A stretch of 64,000 nt of DNA from Elymus sibiricus (GCA_039707655.1 CM077676.1:451273379-451337378), one strand, 5' to 3'. Counted from the stretch's first letter, positions 45,674 through 57,804 are shown. Translations and numbers: made by a program. The notes: generated from the sequence alone by a model not told the origin.

Positions 45674-47827
45674 CATATCAATAGAATCTAGTACACAGTA
45701 GTAAGAGGATTCGAGAGCTGTCAAATAAAACTCAACACATTCATTACAAATAACTAGTAATGAAATAACCAATTACCAATTATCGTACCAAAGTAAAAAA
45801 GAAGATAAATTTACCTCTGTGTCTTCATTATTAGGGTGCTTGCTTCCGGTTGTGACATAATTAATTAGTCGACCCACTTTGGCCTTTTTTCCCCGACTGA
45901 CATGTGGAAAAGAGATGATTGCTATGAGAACTATCGGAGTACTACATATGCATGAAGTTGAACTAATTGCATGGATAGGCCAAAATTTCTACTCCTATGA
46001 TCTTCCTCTACTTTTCCTATGAATCAAATAGGCCCTGTATAGTTCAAACTAGCCAGCATAGGAAATGAACAAAATTTTACTTGGAAAAGCATGGGTAGGA
46101 AAATCAATCCAAAGGAAAAAACCATCTAATTTTCCTACTGACCTATTCTTGAATCAAACAGATGAGTATCCTCAACATAGGAAAATTTCCTACTCCTATG
46201 ATTGTCCTATACATTCTATGAATCAAATTAACACGCCCTATATATATATTCTAAATAGCTAGAACATAATTATCTTAGCCTTTTCACTGTCACTACCGAG
46301 GGTCTTGTTGGGATCCCAGCTATCTTGATTATAATCAAGATTTGATGGACACATTTACTTTAAATAAAAAACAAAAGTAGAAATCCAATGAGCCAATGTT
46401 GTCACAATGATAGAATCGATCAAATACAAAGAATTCTACCTCGGAAATTCTCTCATGAACTACTCTGAAGAAGAGAGAGAGTGAACGAGATAAGAATATG
46501 CGAGAGGAGAAGGAGGAGCAGAATATGGGAGAAGAGAGGGAAATGAAGCGCCGGTGTGGGAGGAGTGGGGAAGTGGAGAAGCTAAGGCGCCGGTTGCACA
46601 GAAAACCTCTACCTTGCGCCCACTACATAGACTCCCCCGCTTCCCCATGTGGTTGCTTCATGCGCACTACCCCACTCCCTTGCCCCCGACCCTCCGCTTC
46701 TAAATGGGGGTTAAACACCCCGCTCGCCGACCCATTTAAAAATGGAAAAAAATAATGGATACATTTGAGATGCCCTGACCTTGGTCCTTGAGAGCGGCTT
46801 GGTGGCGCCAGATCTAACATCCCGCGGTGCAAGGCTATGGGGTGAGGAACGGGAGCACAACTGAATAAATATGAGCTGGAATAGCAGATGCGGTACAAAC
46901 AAAACTGACCGAGTACTTCCAAACTGCATATGGTTTGTTATTACATGCGGCTTTGTATCATCTTGACATAACCATTTCCGGGGCCCATTGCTAATGCCCA
47001 TTTTATATACTAGTGAGGGGGTGTTTCCTATTTGACGCATTTTGTGTCAAATAGTCGCCCAATCACACAGGACGCTGTTGATTTGGGCCGACCCATTTAG
47101 CAGCTCATGTTACTCCGGTTTAGGAACATTCTAGAACATTCCATGTTTTTTTCCTTTTCTACTGTTTTTATGGGTTTTTTGTTTCTTTTTTTGCTATTTG
47201 ATTTTTTAATGTTCAAACACTGTTCACGTTTTAAAAAAGTTTTATGAGTTTAAAAAGCTATTTAAGTTTCAAAAAATGTTCACAATTTAAAAAAAATCTA
47301 TAATTAATTATTCATGTATTCAAAAAGTGATCAGAAATTTCAAAAAATATTAGGGTTTTTTAGAGAGAAAAAAACCATGTTTTCAAAAAATGTTCTCGTT
47401 TCCAAAAAAGCTTCACAATTCAAAAATTGTTCGCCTTTTGTAAGAAATAATTTCAACTTTTATTTAAATGTCTGCTATAATAGCCCGGTGCGCTACAGTA
47501 ATCAATAGCTACAGTACATCGATTCTCGGTTGGGCCTCGGTTCAGTGCAGTCCTCGGCGCATCACTACTGTACCCTTTTTTAGGGTATCGCTACAGTCCT
47601 GGTTCTTCCGTTCCCTGTGCAGAAACCCTCATGCTTGAGCTTGACGCAAAATAGCGCTAAAAATGAGGTTCCAGAAAGAGGGCGGATCCTATTTAGCGCG
47701 GGGGTCGATGGATACCGGTGAAACATGCACTCCCAGGGTACGCATGCCACATGGCCCTGTCTTTTTTGTTTTTTCTTTGAGAAACACATGGCCCTGTCTA
47801 TTACAGGGTCTTTCAGTGTGTTTTCGC
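45674..47827. other. No supported gene; imperfect direct repeat
   Basis: 45988-46040 and 46186-46244 are imperfect direct repeats ('ctactcctatgat' to 'ctatgaatcaaat'), in the style of grass MITEs with 'ttgattcatagg' ends; boundaries unresolved. 46500-46740 is purine-rich then GC-rich without a motif. 47140-47460 is AT-rich repeat like 3570-4090. Confidence 0.4.
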
Positions 47828-48708
47828 AGCCAATTTTCGGAAGGTTCTAGAACCTGAACCTTCCCCGAACCAGTTTTTTTCACTTTTTTCCAGCTTTTTC
47901 TTCTATTTATTTTTTTACTTTTTAATTCGTGAAGCCTTTTTATCTGTTTTTTCTTCCATTTTTATGTTTTCTTAATTTTTTTTATTTTTCTCCTTTTCAT
48001 TTTAAAATTCGGAATAAGTTTCTTAATTCCTGAATATTGTTTTGAATCGGCAAACTTTTTAAAATTTGGAGATAAGTTTAGATTTTTTTAAAGATGAATA
48101 TTTTTAAATAAAAAATATAGTCATTTTTTGAAAATTTGGGAACACTTTTTGAAATTGGTGAACATTTTTTTGAATCTGTGAACATTTTTTGAATAATGAA
48201 GTTTCTTTTTGAAATTTGGGAACATATTTTGAAATTAAAAAATAGTTTTTAAATCTCGCATTTTTCCAAGCCAATTTTGGGAAGGTTCTAGAACCTGAAC
48301 ATTCCCCGAACCAGTTTTTTTCAATTTTTCTCAGCCTTTTCTTCTATTTTATTTTTTTAATTCGTGAAGCCTTTTCATTTGTTTTTTCTTTCGTTTTTAT
48401 GTTTACTTATTTTTTTAAATCTCCTTTTCACTTTAAAATTCGGAATAAGTTTAATAATTTTTGAAAGTTTAGATTTTTTTAAATGATGAATTTTTATTAA
48501 AAAATAATATTTTTTTAAATAATGAATATTTATTAAAAAAATAATATTTTTTAAAAAAATTGTGAACATTTTCCGAAAATTCGGGAACACATTTTCAAAT
48601 TGGTGAACATTTTTTTGAATCTGCGACACTTTTTGAATTACGTAGTTTCTTTTTGAAATTTGGGAACATATTTTGAAATTGTCGAATATTTTTAAATCTC
48701 GCATTTTT
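47828..48708. repeat. 440-bp tandem duplication
   Basis: Copy 1 47828-48268 and copy 2 48269-48708 each begin 'agccaatttt' followed by 'ggaaggttctagaacctgaa', and end 'taaatctcgcattttt'. Both are T-rich and non-coding. Divergence by indels suggests an old event. Confidence 0.8.
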
Positions 48709-48988
48709 TCCCACTTCAGGCTCCGCATGGAGTGGAAGACACACTCACCAGACTTAACTTGCACTGAACTGTGGTTGCATGTTTGCATGCATGACAGGCT
48801 TCATGTACAAGACATGAGAAAAGACTTAACAACCCAGAGATGAACGACAACAATACGTTATAGCTGGTTTTATACAAATCCTCAAAAAACAAAAACTGGT
48901 TTTATAAAAAACATGGTACTAGCTCACAATCTGTTTAGTAAATTACAAATGAGTTTTGTGTGGTCCTGCCTTCTATAACTCAAACCAG

Positions 48989-49435
48989 CTAGCCATGCAT
49001 GGCTCTGAGCGGGGGAGTCAGCACTGATTCGGTGCTGCACGTTGGGACGGCCGTCGGAGCCTCCTCCGGCATGACAACAGCGAGGCAGCACCAAACAACG
49101 AGGCGGTCGTCCTGCATGGGCGACGTTCCGGTGTACTCCAGATGATAGTAGAAGTCATCGCTGTCACAGTCAAATGTGTGCCTCGTCTTCTGGGACTCAA
49201 AGTTCACCAGACCCTCAAACCCGAAGCTGAACTCCGCCGTTGTCGGCGTCGTCTCATCCCCCTTGCTTGCCCAGACGAGGCACAGGAGGCCGGATCGGTG
49301 CCATCTTGGGCAGAATTTGAGGTACCATGTGCTCCCGCCCACGGCGAAGTGCGTGGAGTAGATGGACTCCCCGTTCCTAAGCGCCACCTTGAGCTTGGAG
49401 ACGCTGCACACGGTGAGCGTGTGGAACCCAGCCAT
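48989..49435 (-). pseudogene. MATH-domain gene, copy B (second MATH unit only)
   Basis: ATG complement at 49435 ('MAGFHTLTVCSVSKL'). It contains 'STHFAVGGSTWYLKFCP', 'AEFSFGFEGLVNFES' and 'DDRLVVWCCLAVVMPEE', and a stop at 48989-48991. It is open throughout but lacks the first MATH unit that copies A and C have; upstream DNA (49436 onward) is unrelated. Its 3' flank (48827-48990) is duplicated at 50915-51060 with copy C. Either a truncated MATH-only protein or a fragment. Confidence 0.7.
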
Positions 49436-49439
49436 GGCG

Positions 49440-50329
49440 ACCTAACGGGGTCCCTCTCGGGTACGTGGGGTTTCGAGTCTTCAAAAGTTATCGCCGGCTG
49501 TCCTGCGAATCACGCTTCCGGCGAGGCTCCTCCAGCGACGTGTCTTGTGTTCCCCGCTCAACGCCGGAGGTACACCGTGACGTGTTCGTGTGCTAACAGT
49601 AACAGAGCTCCTCCCAAAGATCATAGGGTTCATAAGCTGCATTCATGGCGCAATGGCAGCCAGTGGGAAAATATTGCCACTTCATCACTAAAATTAATTG
49701 CCAAGCTTGCAGGCGACAAGGGGAAAATCCGCATAACATTTCAGCAAGATATTACTGAGAATCCCTTCCTAATTGGCAATCTCGTCAAGATCTTGGAGCT
49801 GTAAGGCAGCTCCAACTACCTAGAACAATCAAAGTTCACAATGGATATCATTTCCAAGATCTCCATCGATAAAAAAAAGGCAGAAGATTTGGACAATCCA
49901 AGTTATCATTAAAAAGTTGGTGAAAGACCTTTTGGGGAAGATGAATCCTTAAATCCAGTATGAGTAGAGGCAAGGAAGCACTCATAAAGCTGGCAATTGG
50001 AGAGCCCCAGCAATTGCTCCGCTGTGTTGGATGAAACAAATTACGAGCTTATCGTGGATCACGGGTCAGCACATATACCCAACGGCAAGTCTATTTCAAA
50101 GTCTATGCAAAAACTATAGGTAATTAGTATTGAGCCATCAAGGTTGTCATCTGGTCGTGCTCCCGCTGGTCGTCCTCCCCGACCATCTAGTACCATGCTT
50201 CTTGCATCGGATGCTTACAATTGTGCAGCTTCATTAGATCCAAGAGGGGGACCAATGCCCCCCCCCCCACACACACACTTTTTACTAGTGTATATTATTG
50301 ATGTTTATAATACTTAATATTACGAGCAG
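49440..50329. other. No supported gene
   Basis: A frame at 49620-49802 ('KLHSWRNGSQWENIATSS') is open but unrecognised. 50255-50275 holds a C-run and a CA repeat. Confidence 0.4.
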
Positions 50330-50912
50330 GGGCTGTTCGCGCTTTCCAGCAATCGACGGAAGGCATCATTCCGGTTTCGCCGGGGCCGGAGGAGGAGGAA
50401 GAGCAGCAGCCGGAGCCGGAGCAACAACAATTGGCAGAGCAGCAACCGGAGTCCAAGAGGAGGAGGAGGAGAAGCCGGAGCCGGAGCTGGTTGCTGGCTT
50501 CACCATGGCAGAGTTCAAGGTTACCCAAGCGGCGGAGATGGCGGAGCAAACCGCCATCCTAGAGTCCATCCAGGATGAGGCCTATGTCGAGGTCAACCGG
50601 TGGTTCATCCGGCAAGAACGGGCAGCGACCGACGCGCTCTTCGCCGAACTGGAGGCGGAGGCTGACGTGGAGAAGCCAGAAGAGCCAGAGGTGCGGCTGC
50701 CGTCCATGTACCCGGAGCCGGGCACAGAGATCTTGGACATCTCCAACGAGGAGCAGGGTAGTGTATGTTAGTTGATCTACGTAGTACATAGGTTTTTCTC
50801 TTCGCATGTTTTGTATGGATTTAAGATTTTAAATATGAGGTATCCGGATGCAGAGAAGCAAATTTGAGGGCCACCTGAGGACTCAGATTTGGTGTCCCCG
50901 GCTGTAAATATT
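50330..50912 (+). pseudogene. Second copy of the Glu-rich Harbinger-type ORF
   Basis: The C-terminal frame has 'AEMAEQTAILESIQDEAYVE', 'ATDALFAELEAEADVE' and 'GTEILDISNEE', matching the ORF at 7261-19827. It ends at 50769-50771. The N-terminal acidic part ('GPEEEEEQQPEPE', about 50380) is in another frame, so an indel near 50450 breaks it. The 3' flank keeps the element's tail ('tatccggatgcag') and a decayed terminus ('ggctgtaaatattcta', about 50895-50912). The left terminus is lost. Confidence 0.65.
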
Positions 50913-51057
50913 CTAACAACCCAGAAATGAACGATAACAATACGTATAGCTGGTTTTATACAAATCCTGAAAGAAAACTCGTTTTATACAAATCCTAAAA
51001 AAACTCATTTTATACAAATGAGTTTTGTGTGGGCCTGCCTTCTATAACTCAAACTAG

Positions 51058-51496
51058 CTAGCCATGCATGGCTCTGAGCAGGGAAGTCAGAACTGATTCG
51101 GTGCTGCACGTTGGGACGGCCGTCGGAGCCTCCTCCGGCATGAGAACGGCGAGGCAACACCAAACAACGAGGCGGTCGTCCTGCCTGGGCGACGTTCCGG
51201 TGTACTCCAGATGGTAGTAGAAGTCATCATTGTCACGGTCAAACGTGTGCCGTCGTCGGTATCATCTTGTCCCCCTTGCTTGCGCAGACGAGCCACAAGA
51301 TGCCGGATTGGAGCCATCTTGGGCAGAACTTGAGGTACCATGTGCTCCCGCCCACGGCGAAGTGCGTGGAGTAGATGCACTCCCCGTTCCTGAGCGTCGC
51401 GCTGAGCTTGGAGATGTTGCACACCCAGCCATGGCGACTTGCGGCGGCTCCAAGATGGCGTTGGATTTGCACAAGCTTCCGAGGAGGCACCGCCGC
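51058..51496 (-). pseudogene. MATH-domain gene, copy C, 3' part
   Basis: Minus-strand remnant from 'LLGSLCKSNAILEPPQVAMAG' through 'STHFAVGGSTWYLKFCP' to the stop at 51058-51060. Against copy B it lacks 16 nt just after 'VAMAG' and 56 nt after 'SKGDKMIPTTA'; the two losses together restore the frame for the tail 'DDRLVVWCCLAVLMPEE'. The 5' part continues at 57366-57804, beyond an LTR retrotransposon. Confidence 0.8.
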
Positions 51497-51977
51497 TGTC
51501 GGTGTAAAAACCGGCAGACCTTGGGGTAGGGGGTCCCGAGCTGTGGATCTCGGATCGATGGTAACAGAGACAATGGAGACGATGTTTACCCAGGTTCGGG
51601 CCCTCTTGATGGAGGTAAAACCCTACGTCCTGCTCTTGTTTATATTGATGGAGATGTATCGAGTACAAGCTTGATCTACCTCGAGATCGTAAGTTGTGGT
51701 ATAAACCCTAGGGGTGATGATGAATATCATAATGATCTATCGACTAGCCTAGCCTCGGCTTATACAATGTACCGGAGGCCTAGGATAACAAGAGTCCTAG
51801 TCGGCTATGTCGGTGGAGAGGAGTCCTTGTCTTGATCACCAAGTCTTGTGGAACCTTCCTCGTATATGTCATGGGCTGCCTGAAGTGGCCCAATAGTGAA
51901 CCGCCATGGGGGTCCTCGGCCCGACCCACTGGTCAGGAGACGACGTGGTGAGTACCCCCTAGTCCAGGACACCGTCA
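51497..51977 (+). repeat. 5' LTR of the non-autonomous element
   Basis: 481 bp; 'cccaggttcgggccctc' and 'taaaaccctacgtcctg' are shared with the 3' LTR. The sequence after it ('ctagccccctgaaccgg') shows no standard primer-binding site that I recognise. Confidence 0.92.
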
Positions 51978-54900
51978 CTAGCCCCCTGAACCGGTCTTCA
52001 AGTTGGGGACGCTCCTCGGTTCTTCCGAGCTGTTCTTCGTCTTCGGCCGTCAGTCTTGAAAGCTGGTTCAACAAATCTTCCCATCTTCGATCTTGAGGAT
52101 CACCGAGCTGAATCCGAAGAGTTCATACGTCGGGCATCCGAGGAGCCCTTTAAGTTTTCGGCCTTTATTAATGCCTTGTTATTTTTACGCCGCACCTCGG
52201 ATTCAAAGTTTTTCCCCGTGTAGCGGTGTCCTCTTGCAACCGAGATCGAACGCCGGACTGCATCCGAGGTGTCTTTTTGTAGCCGAGCTCTAACGCCGAT
52301 CGGCATCCGAGGTGTCATAGATTACCTCGGTCTTGAAAAAGTTGAAGGAATTCAGCCGAGCTTAATGCAAAAAATGCCCTCTATGGAGTCAGCCACTTGC
52401 ATCCGAGCTTTACGCCGGACTGCTTTCGAGGTGGTGCGCCACCTCGGCCATGAGCTGATTTTTTGTGGAATTTATTTTCAATTGGCGCAATTTATTCTCT
52501 GTCGAGATGTATAGCCAGTAGCCCTCAAGGTGTGTGTCGGCCAAAAATCCGAGATGCACCAGAAGGAAATCATAAAACCGATGACCCAGTAGCCCCTGAG
52601 ACTCAGGTCGATTCACGAAATCGGCCCGAGGATCAACTCCTAGCTCGGCAGCATACTTAGGAACAGAAACACGGTGTGCATAGTCCTCGAGACTCAGGTT
52701 GGGTGCGGCCGACCAACCCGAGGATCGTAATCTCCTCGGAAACTGTTTTGCACTTTGAATTTTCCTGCATTGAATCAGCAATGCAGTAGCCCCCGAGCCA
52801 CTGGTCGGGTGGCAACACCAGATCAGGGGATTGATGTACCCCTTCAATGGCTTTTAATTGAGAAGCGTGAAGCCCAGTAGCCCCCGGGCCTTAATTTGGA
52901 CACGGGTGGCCGACTTAAGGATCGATATCCAGAGTAAATTGACTTTAATCACAATTTATGTGTAATGATTCTATGTATCCAAGTACTTTACATCATTACA
53001 AATGCCTCTGTTCTACAAACTTTGTTAACCAGCCTTCGGCTTCTCCCTCCTCAACCATTGGTCGAGGAGTGTTTCCTACTCCTGGTCCGCCGAGGCGAAC
53101 CGGACTCTTCGGATAACAAGGCAATCCGGCTATTTGGTTCTACAAACAAAGTGGAACAGAGCTTATGTTATATTACGTTTAAGCGTAAGAAACATCTTTC
53201 AAGAAAAATAGTTCCTTTATAAGTTCCTTTTCTCAGGCTATCATGTTGACCATGATCGTGAAAACCTCAACTCCGATCAATGTGGGAGAAAAATATTGAG
53301 GATTTAGTTTGGGGAAACTTCCCGAACTCTGTAGTCTTTAATGAACCTAAATTTTCACTTTCGTCGTTGCCGACCAATTGTATTCTTAAGATGCCTAGCT
53401 TTCGGCTTCACCCAGTCTGAGGTACTAACTCGGATGACCCGATAGTAACAATCACAGAGGTGCTCCCTTTACCCCCTAGCCGAACAATCGGGAACGTAGG
53501 GGGTAAGCACAGGAGCAAGGCAACCCAGCTTGGCCAAAATCTTAAGTCAAATTGATGCATATTTATGGCTTTATAATGATAATTATGGAAGGCAGCTTTT
53601 GTACATTGAATACAAACGCTAATGATATGTTGGGCTCTCCAGGAGTCCTGATGTAACCGCGCCGAGGTGCCTCAAGGAGCCCTCGGCACATGTTGTGATT
53701 GTCAGCCTTTAAGCTGTATTTGCAGCTTTATACTATATGTTATTTTGACTCCGTTGCGACTGTTTATAATCTGAAAGTGGCCCATCGTCGGCTTCCACCC
53801 CTTTGTAGATACTACGCAGGGTGTTTCCGCAATAACAAGACAACCCTTAGCCGACGTCTCGGTGCCCGGAGGCGGTTTGTGTTAGCGGAAACAAGGCAAT
53901 CAGATATGCAGGCTTTATAACTTTCATTTAGTCATAGGAGCTTAAAGTTGGGAGGCCAGTTACTAGCCCCCGGTTAGTGTTCGGCGTCAGCCGAGATCAA
54001 GCCAGTAACACGTCGGCCAATTTTATGAAAGGCCCACTGCTTAACACGGGGTAATCTCTATCGATCTGTAGTTTAACACAGTCATCGGATCGCTGACCAG
54101 TTTACGCTTATTGTGATAGTCAGTTTTCGGCTTTCTCCACTGAGGCACTTGACCAGTTAAACCGGAAGTACAATCACAGTGGTTCTCCCTTTACCCTTAG
54201 CCGAACAATCGGGAACGTAAGGAGTAAGCACAGGAGCCGGGCAACCCAACTATTGACCGAAGACACAATTCGAAACTGATGCATATAAAGCAATATCCGA
54301 GAACGTTTTGCCGAGGACTCCTCGGAGTACCTTGGCTTTTGGTGGGTTCGGCTCTAGTCGCAACCCCCCATTAATATTGCCGGCGCGTTAAAGGCGTCCG
54401 GCGTCGTACTGCGAGAGTTATGCTGGAGAAACACAATATCCCCCGAGACTCAGGTTGGGTGCGGCCGACCAACCTGAGGATCGAATCTCCTCGGGAACTA
54501 GTCCAGATGTCATGTGCGTTTTGCCAACGCCAAGGTATAGGTCGGCAGGAAAGATGCCGAGCTGCGGGTCGAAAAAGATCTCCCAAGCTGAATTATTACG
54601 TAGGGCACCTCGGTCATGAGGATGTCCCGCCTCCTAAAAGAAAAACATACAAATAGCTTAAAAGTGTCATAAGCTCAAAAAGGCAAAAAACTTATGTAAA
54701 AACTTGACGTCCGAACTAAATCAAGTTTTTTTGGTGCCAATCCGAAAAGTGAGCTTAAAATTAGTTTGTCCTTCCGTCGTGCGTTAACATGACACATCCG
54801 ATCTCAAGACTTCAAGCGGGCCAGCCTTCGGCTTCAACCTCCTATTCCCTAAGGCGGAGTGCTTCTCAGGCCAGCTTAGCGAACTCGAGTGGCTTTAGAG

Positions 54901-56884
54901 AGAAACCAGGCTATCCTGCTATTGACCACACACTCGTGTCGAGAAAGGAGTGATAGAAAAAGATTTTGCAACGACTTAGAAGAAAACACTTATTATAAAA
55001 CGGCTCGTATAAATTGAAGAGCCCCCAGTTAACATGGGTAAAGGGAGTGTTTTTAACAAACTAAGTGTTTAACTAATAACTTGTCTTTTTAACACAAAAG
55101 TATAACGCTTGGATGAACCAAACAAAAATTAAAAATTGAAAAAAGTTAAGCATGAAAGCGACTTAGCTGGTTAATGTTCTCGGCATTGATGACGTAGTCC
55201 GGGCTTGCAACGGGTCGAGATCCCAGCCCCCAAGCCGGTCCTGGGGTGGCCGAGCGAAGAGCTCGGCTAATGAAGTGGCAGCACAAAACTGCCGATGTGC
55301 CGAGACGAAGCCCCGGGTCCAGCCGAGGAGACAGAGTAGGTCGGCAAGGCGACACCGGAGTAGGTCGATGAAGCGATGGCGAAGCCCCCGGTCCGGCCGA
55401 GGTGTCCGAGCGAAGAGCTCGGCTTGATGAAGTGGTAGTACAACACTGCCGATATGTTGAGGTGAAGCCCCCGATCCAGCCGAGATGACGAAACTGGTCG
55501 GCTGGCGATGCCAAAGTCCCCGATCCAGCCGAGATGACGAAGCTGGTCGGCTGGTGACGCTGAAGTCCCCGATCCAGCCGAGATGACGAAGTTGGTCAGC
55601 TGGTGACATCGAAGTCCCCGATCCAGCCGAGATGACGAAACTGATCGGCTGGTGACGCCGAAGTCGTCCGAATATGTTGATGAAGAGATGGTGAAGCCCC
55701 CGGTCCAGCCGAGTTGACGGAGCAGGTCGGTAACATGACGTTGCAGCCCCCATGCCAGCCGAGGTGTCGAAGCAGGTCGGCGTGGTGGACATCGGCTTGA
55801 AGAAGCAACGGCGCGGCCATGCCGACGCAGATCGTAACTTCTGACGCGGTCAAAGCTGGCTCGATGAAGTGACCGCGCGGAGACGCCGGCGCGCCCGACC
55901 CGTGCAATCCGTGGGGCGACGATGTTGGTGATGATTTAGCCGTGATACCGAACTCTTGGTCGGCTCGCTGGGGTGATGATCCTGATGAGGTTGACCTTGG
56001 CTCGACGAAGCGACGACGCAATCGATGCTATCGCAGGTCGGCAACCATGGAGCAACATGGTCGGGCCGATTTGACATCGGTACGACGGTGAAGATCGCCT
56101 CGGAAAAGACTCAAAATTTGTGGGCACGTGTTTGAGAACAACACAAAATACCCTAGAAAAGATTCCCTCAAAAAGGATGTCCAATGTCCCGTTCATGAAG
56201 AAAGATGAATTCGGGCCGGATTCGTTTTCGCGCAGGAAACAGATCCGAAAATTGATGCACTCCTCGGACTCGTCCCGGAGTTGGAACCGTTGGATCGAGC
56301 TGAAATTTTGAGGGATGGTAGATATAGGAATTCCGCAGCCGATCAACGGTTGGATCCTCCAAAGGATGTCCGAACTGGACGCCGGACTCCTCGCCCTAAA
56401 TTCGTCCAGATTCACATCCAGATTTGACAGGGCTCCGGTATATCGTAGATCACCGGAGATTCCTCCATCGGAATACGACGAAATTTTACAGGGTTGTTCT
56501 AGACTCAATTCCGCACAATTCCACTGAAGCAATCGTCAAAGCGACGCTCGAGGAGACGGGGATGGCAAACACGAATTCGCTGTGCAGAAAAAACTGCATG
56601 ATCGCGCGAGGGCAATGTTGACGTTGAGCCCCGAGCACCACGGATGATTCCCCCATGATCTTGATAGAGATCGGAGTTGAAGTTGATGAGGGCACCAGTC
56701 CGATCTTGATGATCCAACATGTAGCGTTGTCCTTGGTCCAGCCGAGGTTGCTAGTCGAGCCGGCAACAAAGATGCCGTCGTCGACGATGAGGTTCGGTCC
56801 CGACGTGTAGATCATGTCGGAGCCGATCTGAATTCCCATCGAACCACAACGATCACACAGCGGAACTCTCAATGAAAGCACCAG
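51978..56884 (+). other. Non-coding interior of the LTR element
   Basis: Numerous short frames on both strands, none with retrotransposon motifs. Recurrent phrases ('cccccgagactcaggttggg' at 54440 and similar at 52685) suggest internal duplication history. Confidence 0.75.
55471..55667. repeat. 49-bp tandem repeat, four copies
   Basis: Units starting 'ccgatccagccgagatgacg' begin at 55471, 55520, 55569 and 55618, exactly 49 bp apart, with more diverged echoes from 55310 and to 55770. Because 49 is not a multiple of 3, the long minus-strand frame through it cycles frames and is not evidence for a protein. Confidence 0.9.
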
Positions 56885-57365
56885 TGTTGGTGTAAAAACC
56901 GGCAGACCTCGGGGTAGGGGGTCCCGAGCTGTGGATCTCGGATCGATGGTAACAGAGACAATGGAGACGATGTTTACCCAGGTTCGGGCCCTCTTGATGG
57001 AGGTAAAACCCTACGTCCTGCTCTTGTTTATATTGATGGAGATGTATCGAGTACAAGCTTGATCTACCTCGAGATCGTAAGTTGTGGTATAAACCCTAGG
57101 GGTGATGATGAATATCATAATGATCTATCGACTAGCCTAGCCTCGGCTTATACAATGTACCGGAGGCCTAGGATAACAAGAGTCCTAGTCGGCTATGTCG
57201 GTGGAGAGGAGTCCTTGTCTTGATCACCAAGTCTTGTGGAACCTTCCTCGTATATGTCATGGGCTGCTCGAAGTGGCCCAATAGTGAACTGCCATGGGGG
57301 TCCTCGGCCCGAGTCACTGGTTGGGAGACGACGTGGTGAGTATCCCCTAGTCCAGGACACCGTCA
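56885..57365 (+). repeat. 3' LTR of the non-autonomous element
   Basis: 481 bp, preceded by 'ctctcaatgaaagcacca', and followed directly by the target duplication gccgc and the resumed MATH sequence. Confidence 0.92.
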
Positions 57366-57804
57366 GCCGCTTTGTTTCCTGCTGCATCTTCTTCAGGGTG
57401 CACCTGACGGTGAGTTTGTCGTACCGGGCAGACACGCACGACGACGCCTCCAGCTCCCTCCTCCTCACGCACATGATAAAGCTACCATGGGTTTGTTTTT
57501 CTATCGTGTCCCGGCTGCTCTCCTTGTGGAAGAGGGTGTGCTCTCCGGTCTCATCGAGGATTTCAAGGGTGATGTGGGTGCCGGTAGACGATTTGAGGCC
57601 GTGCAGCATGAAGTTGACGACGACCGAGACGACCAAGGTGTCCGCTAGGCCGTCCTCGTCGAAATTCATCGACCGCACGCGTATGTCCCACAAGAGGTCG
57701 CGGAAGACGAGATTGTCCAGAGTGAGCCAGTGAGGTGAACGCAGCAGCTTGGAGTACCCGGGGACTGGCACCACCAGCGTCACCGGCGCCGATCGGCTCG
57801 CGGT
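57366..57804 (-). pseudogene. MATH-domain gene, copy C, 5' part
   Basis: Minus-strand first MATH unit: 'SRSAPVTLVVPVPGYSKLL', 'RDLLWDIRVRSMNFDEDGL', 'RRELEASSCVSARYDKLT', then 'KKMQQETK', where the LTR element cuts it. The N-terminal few residues (copy A has 'MGASA' before 'SRSAP') are replaced by the CACTA element at 57805. This copy shows the unbroken junction between the two MATH units that copy A has lost. Confidence 0.85.

Larger units (their letters stand above)
51497..57365 (+). mobile_element. Non-autonomous LTR retrotransposon inserted in MATH copy C
   Basis: Two 481-bp LTRs (51497-51977, 56885-57365), starting 'tgt(c/t)ggtgtaaaaaccgg' and ending 'ccaggacaccgtca', flank 4.9 kb. A perfect 5-bp target duplication 'gccgc' lies at 51492-51496 and 57366-57370. 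The LTRs differ at few positions, so it is young. The interior encodes no gag or pol; it is full of 'agcccccgagactcaggt'-type phrases and a 49-bp tandem array. It must have been mobilised in trans. Family not named. Confidence 0.93.

Noticed and set aside
49142..49804. 220-codon plus-strand frame
   Set aside because: First half is antisense of MATH copy B; the second half is unrecognised.
55471..55667. CRISPR-like direct repeats
   Set aside because: Tandem 49-bp units with no spacers, in a eukaryotic retroelement.
55163..55792. 209-codon minus-strand frame with repeats
   Set aside because: Runs through the 49-bp tandem array; repeats of non-multiple-of-3 length inside a non-coding LTR element explain it.
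55936..56532. 198-codon minus-strand frame inside the LTR element
   Set aside because: No retrotransposon or other domain; opposite strand also has open frames in the same interval.
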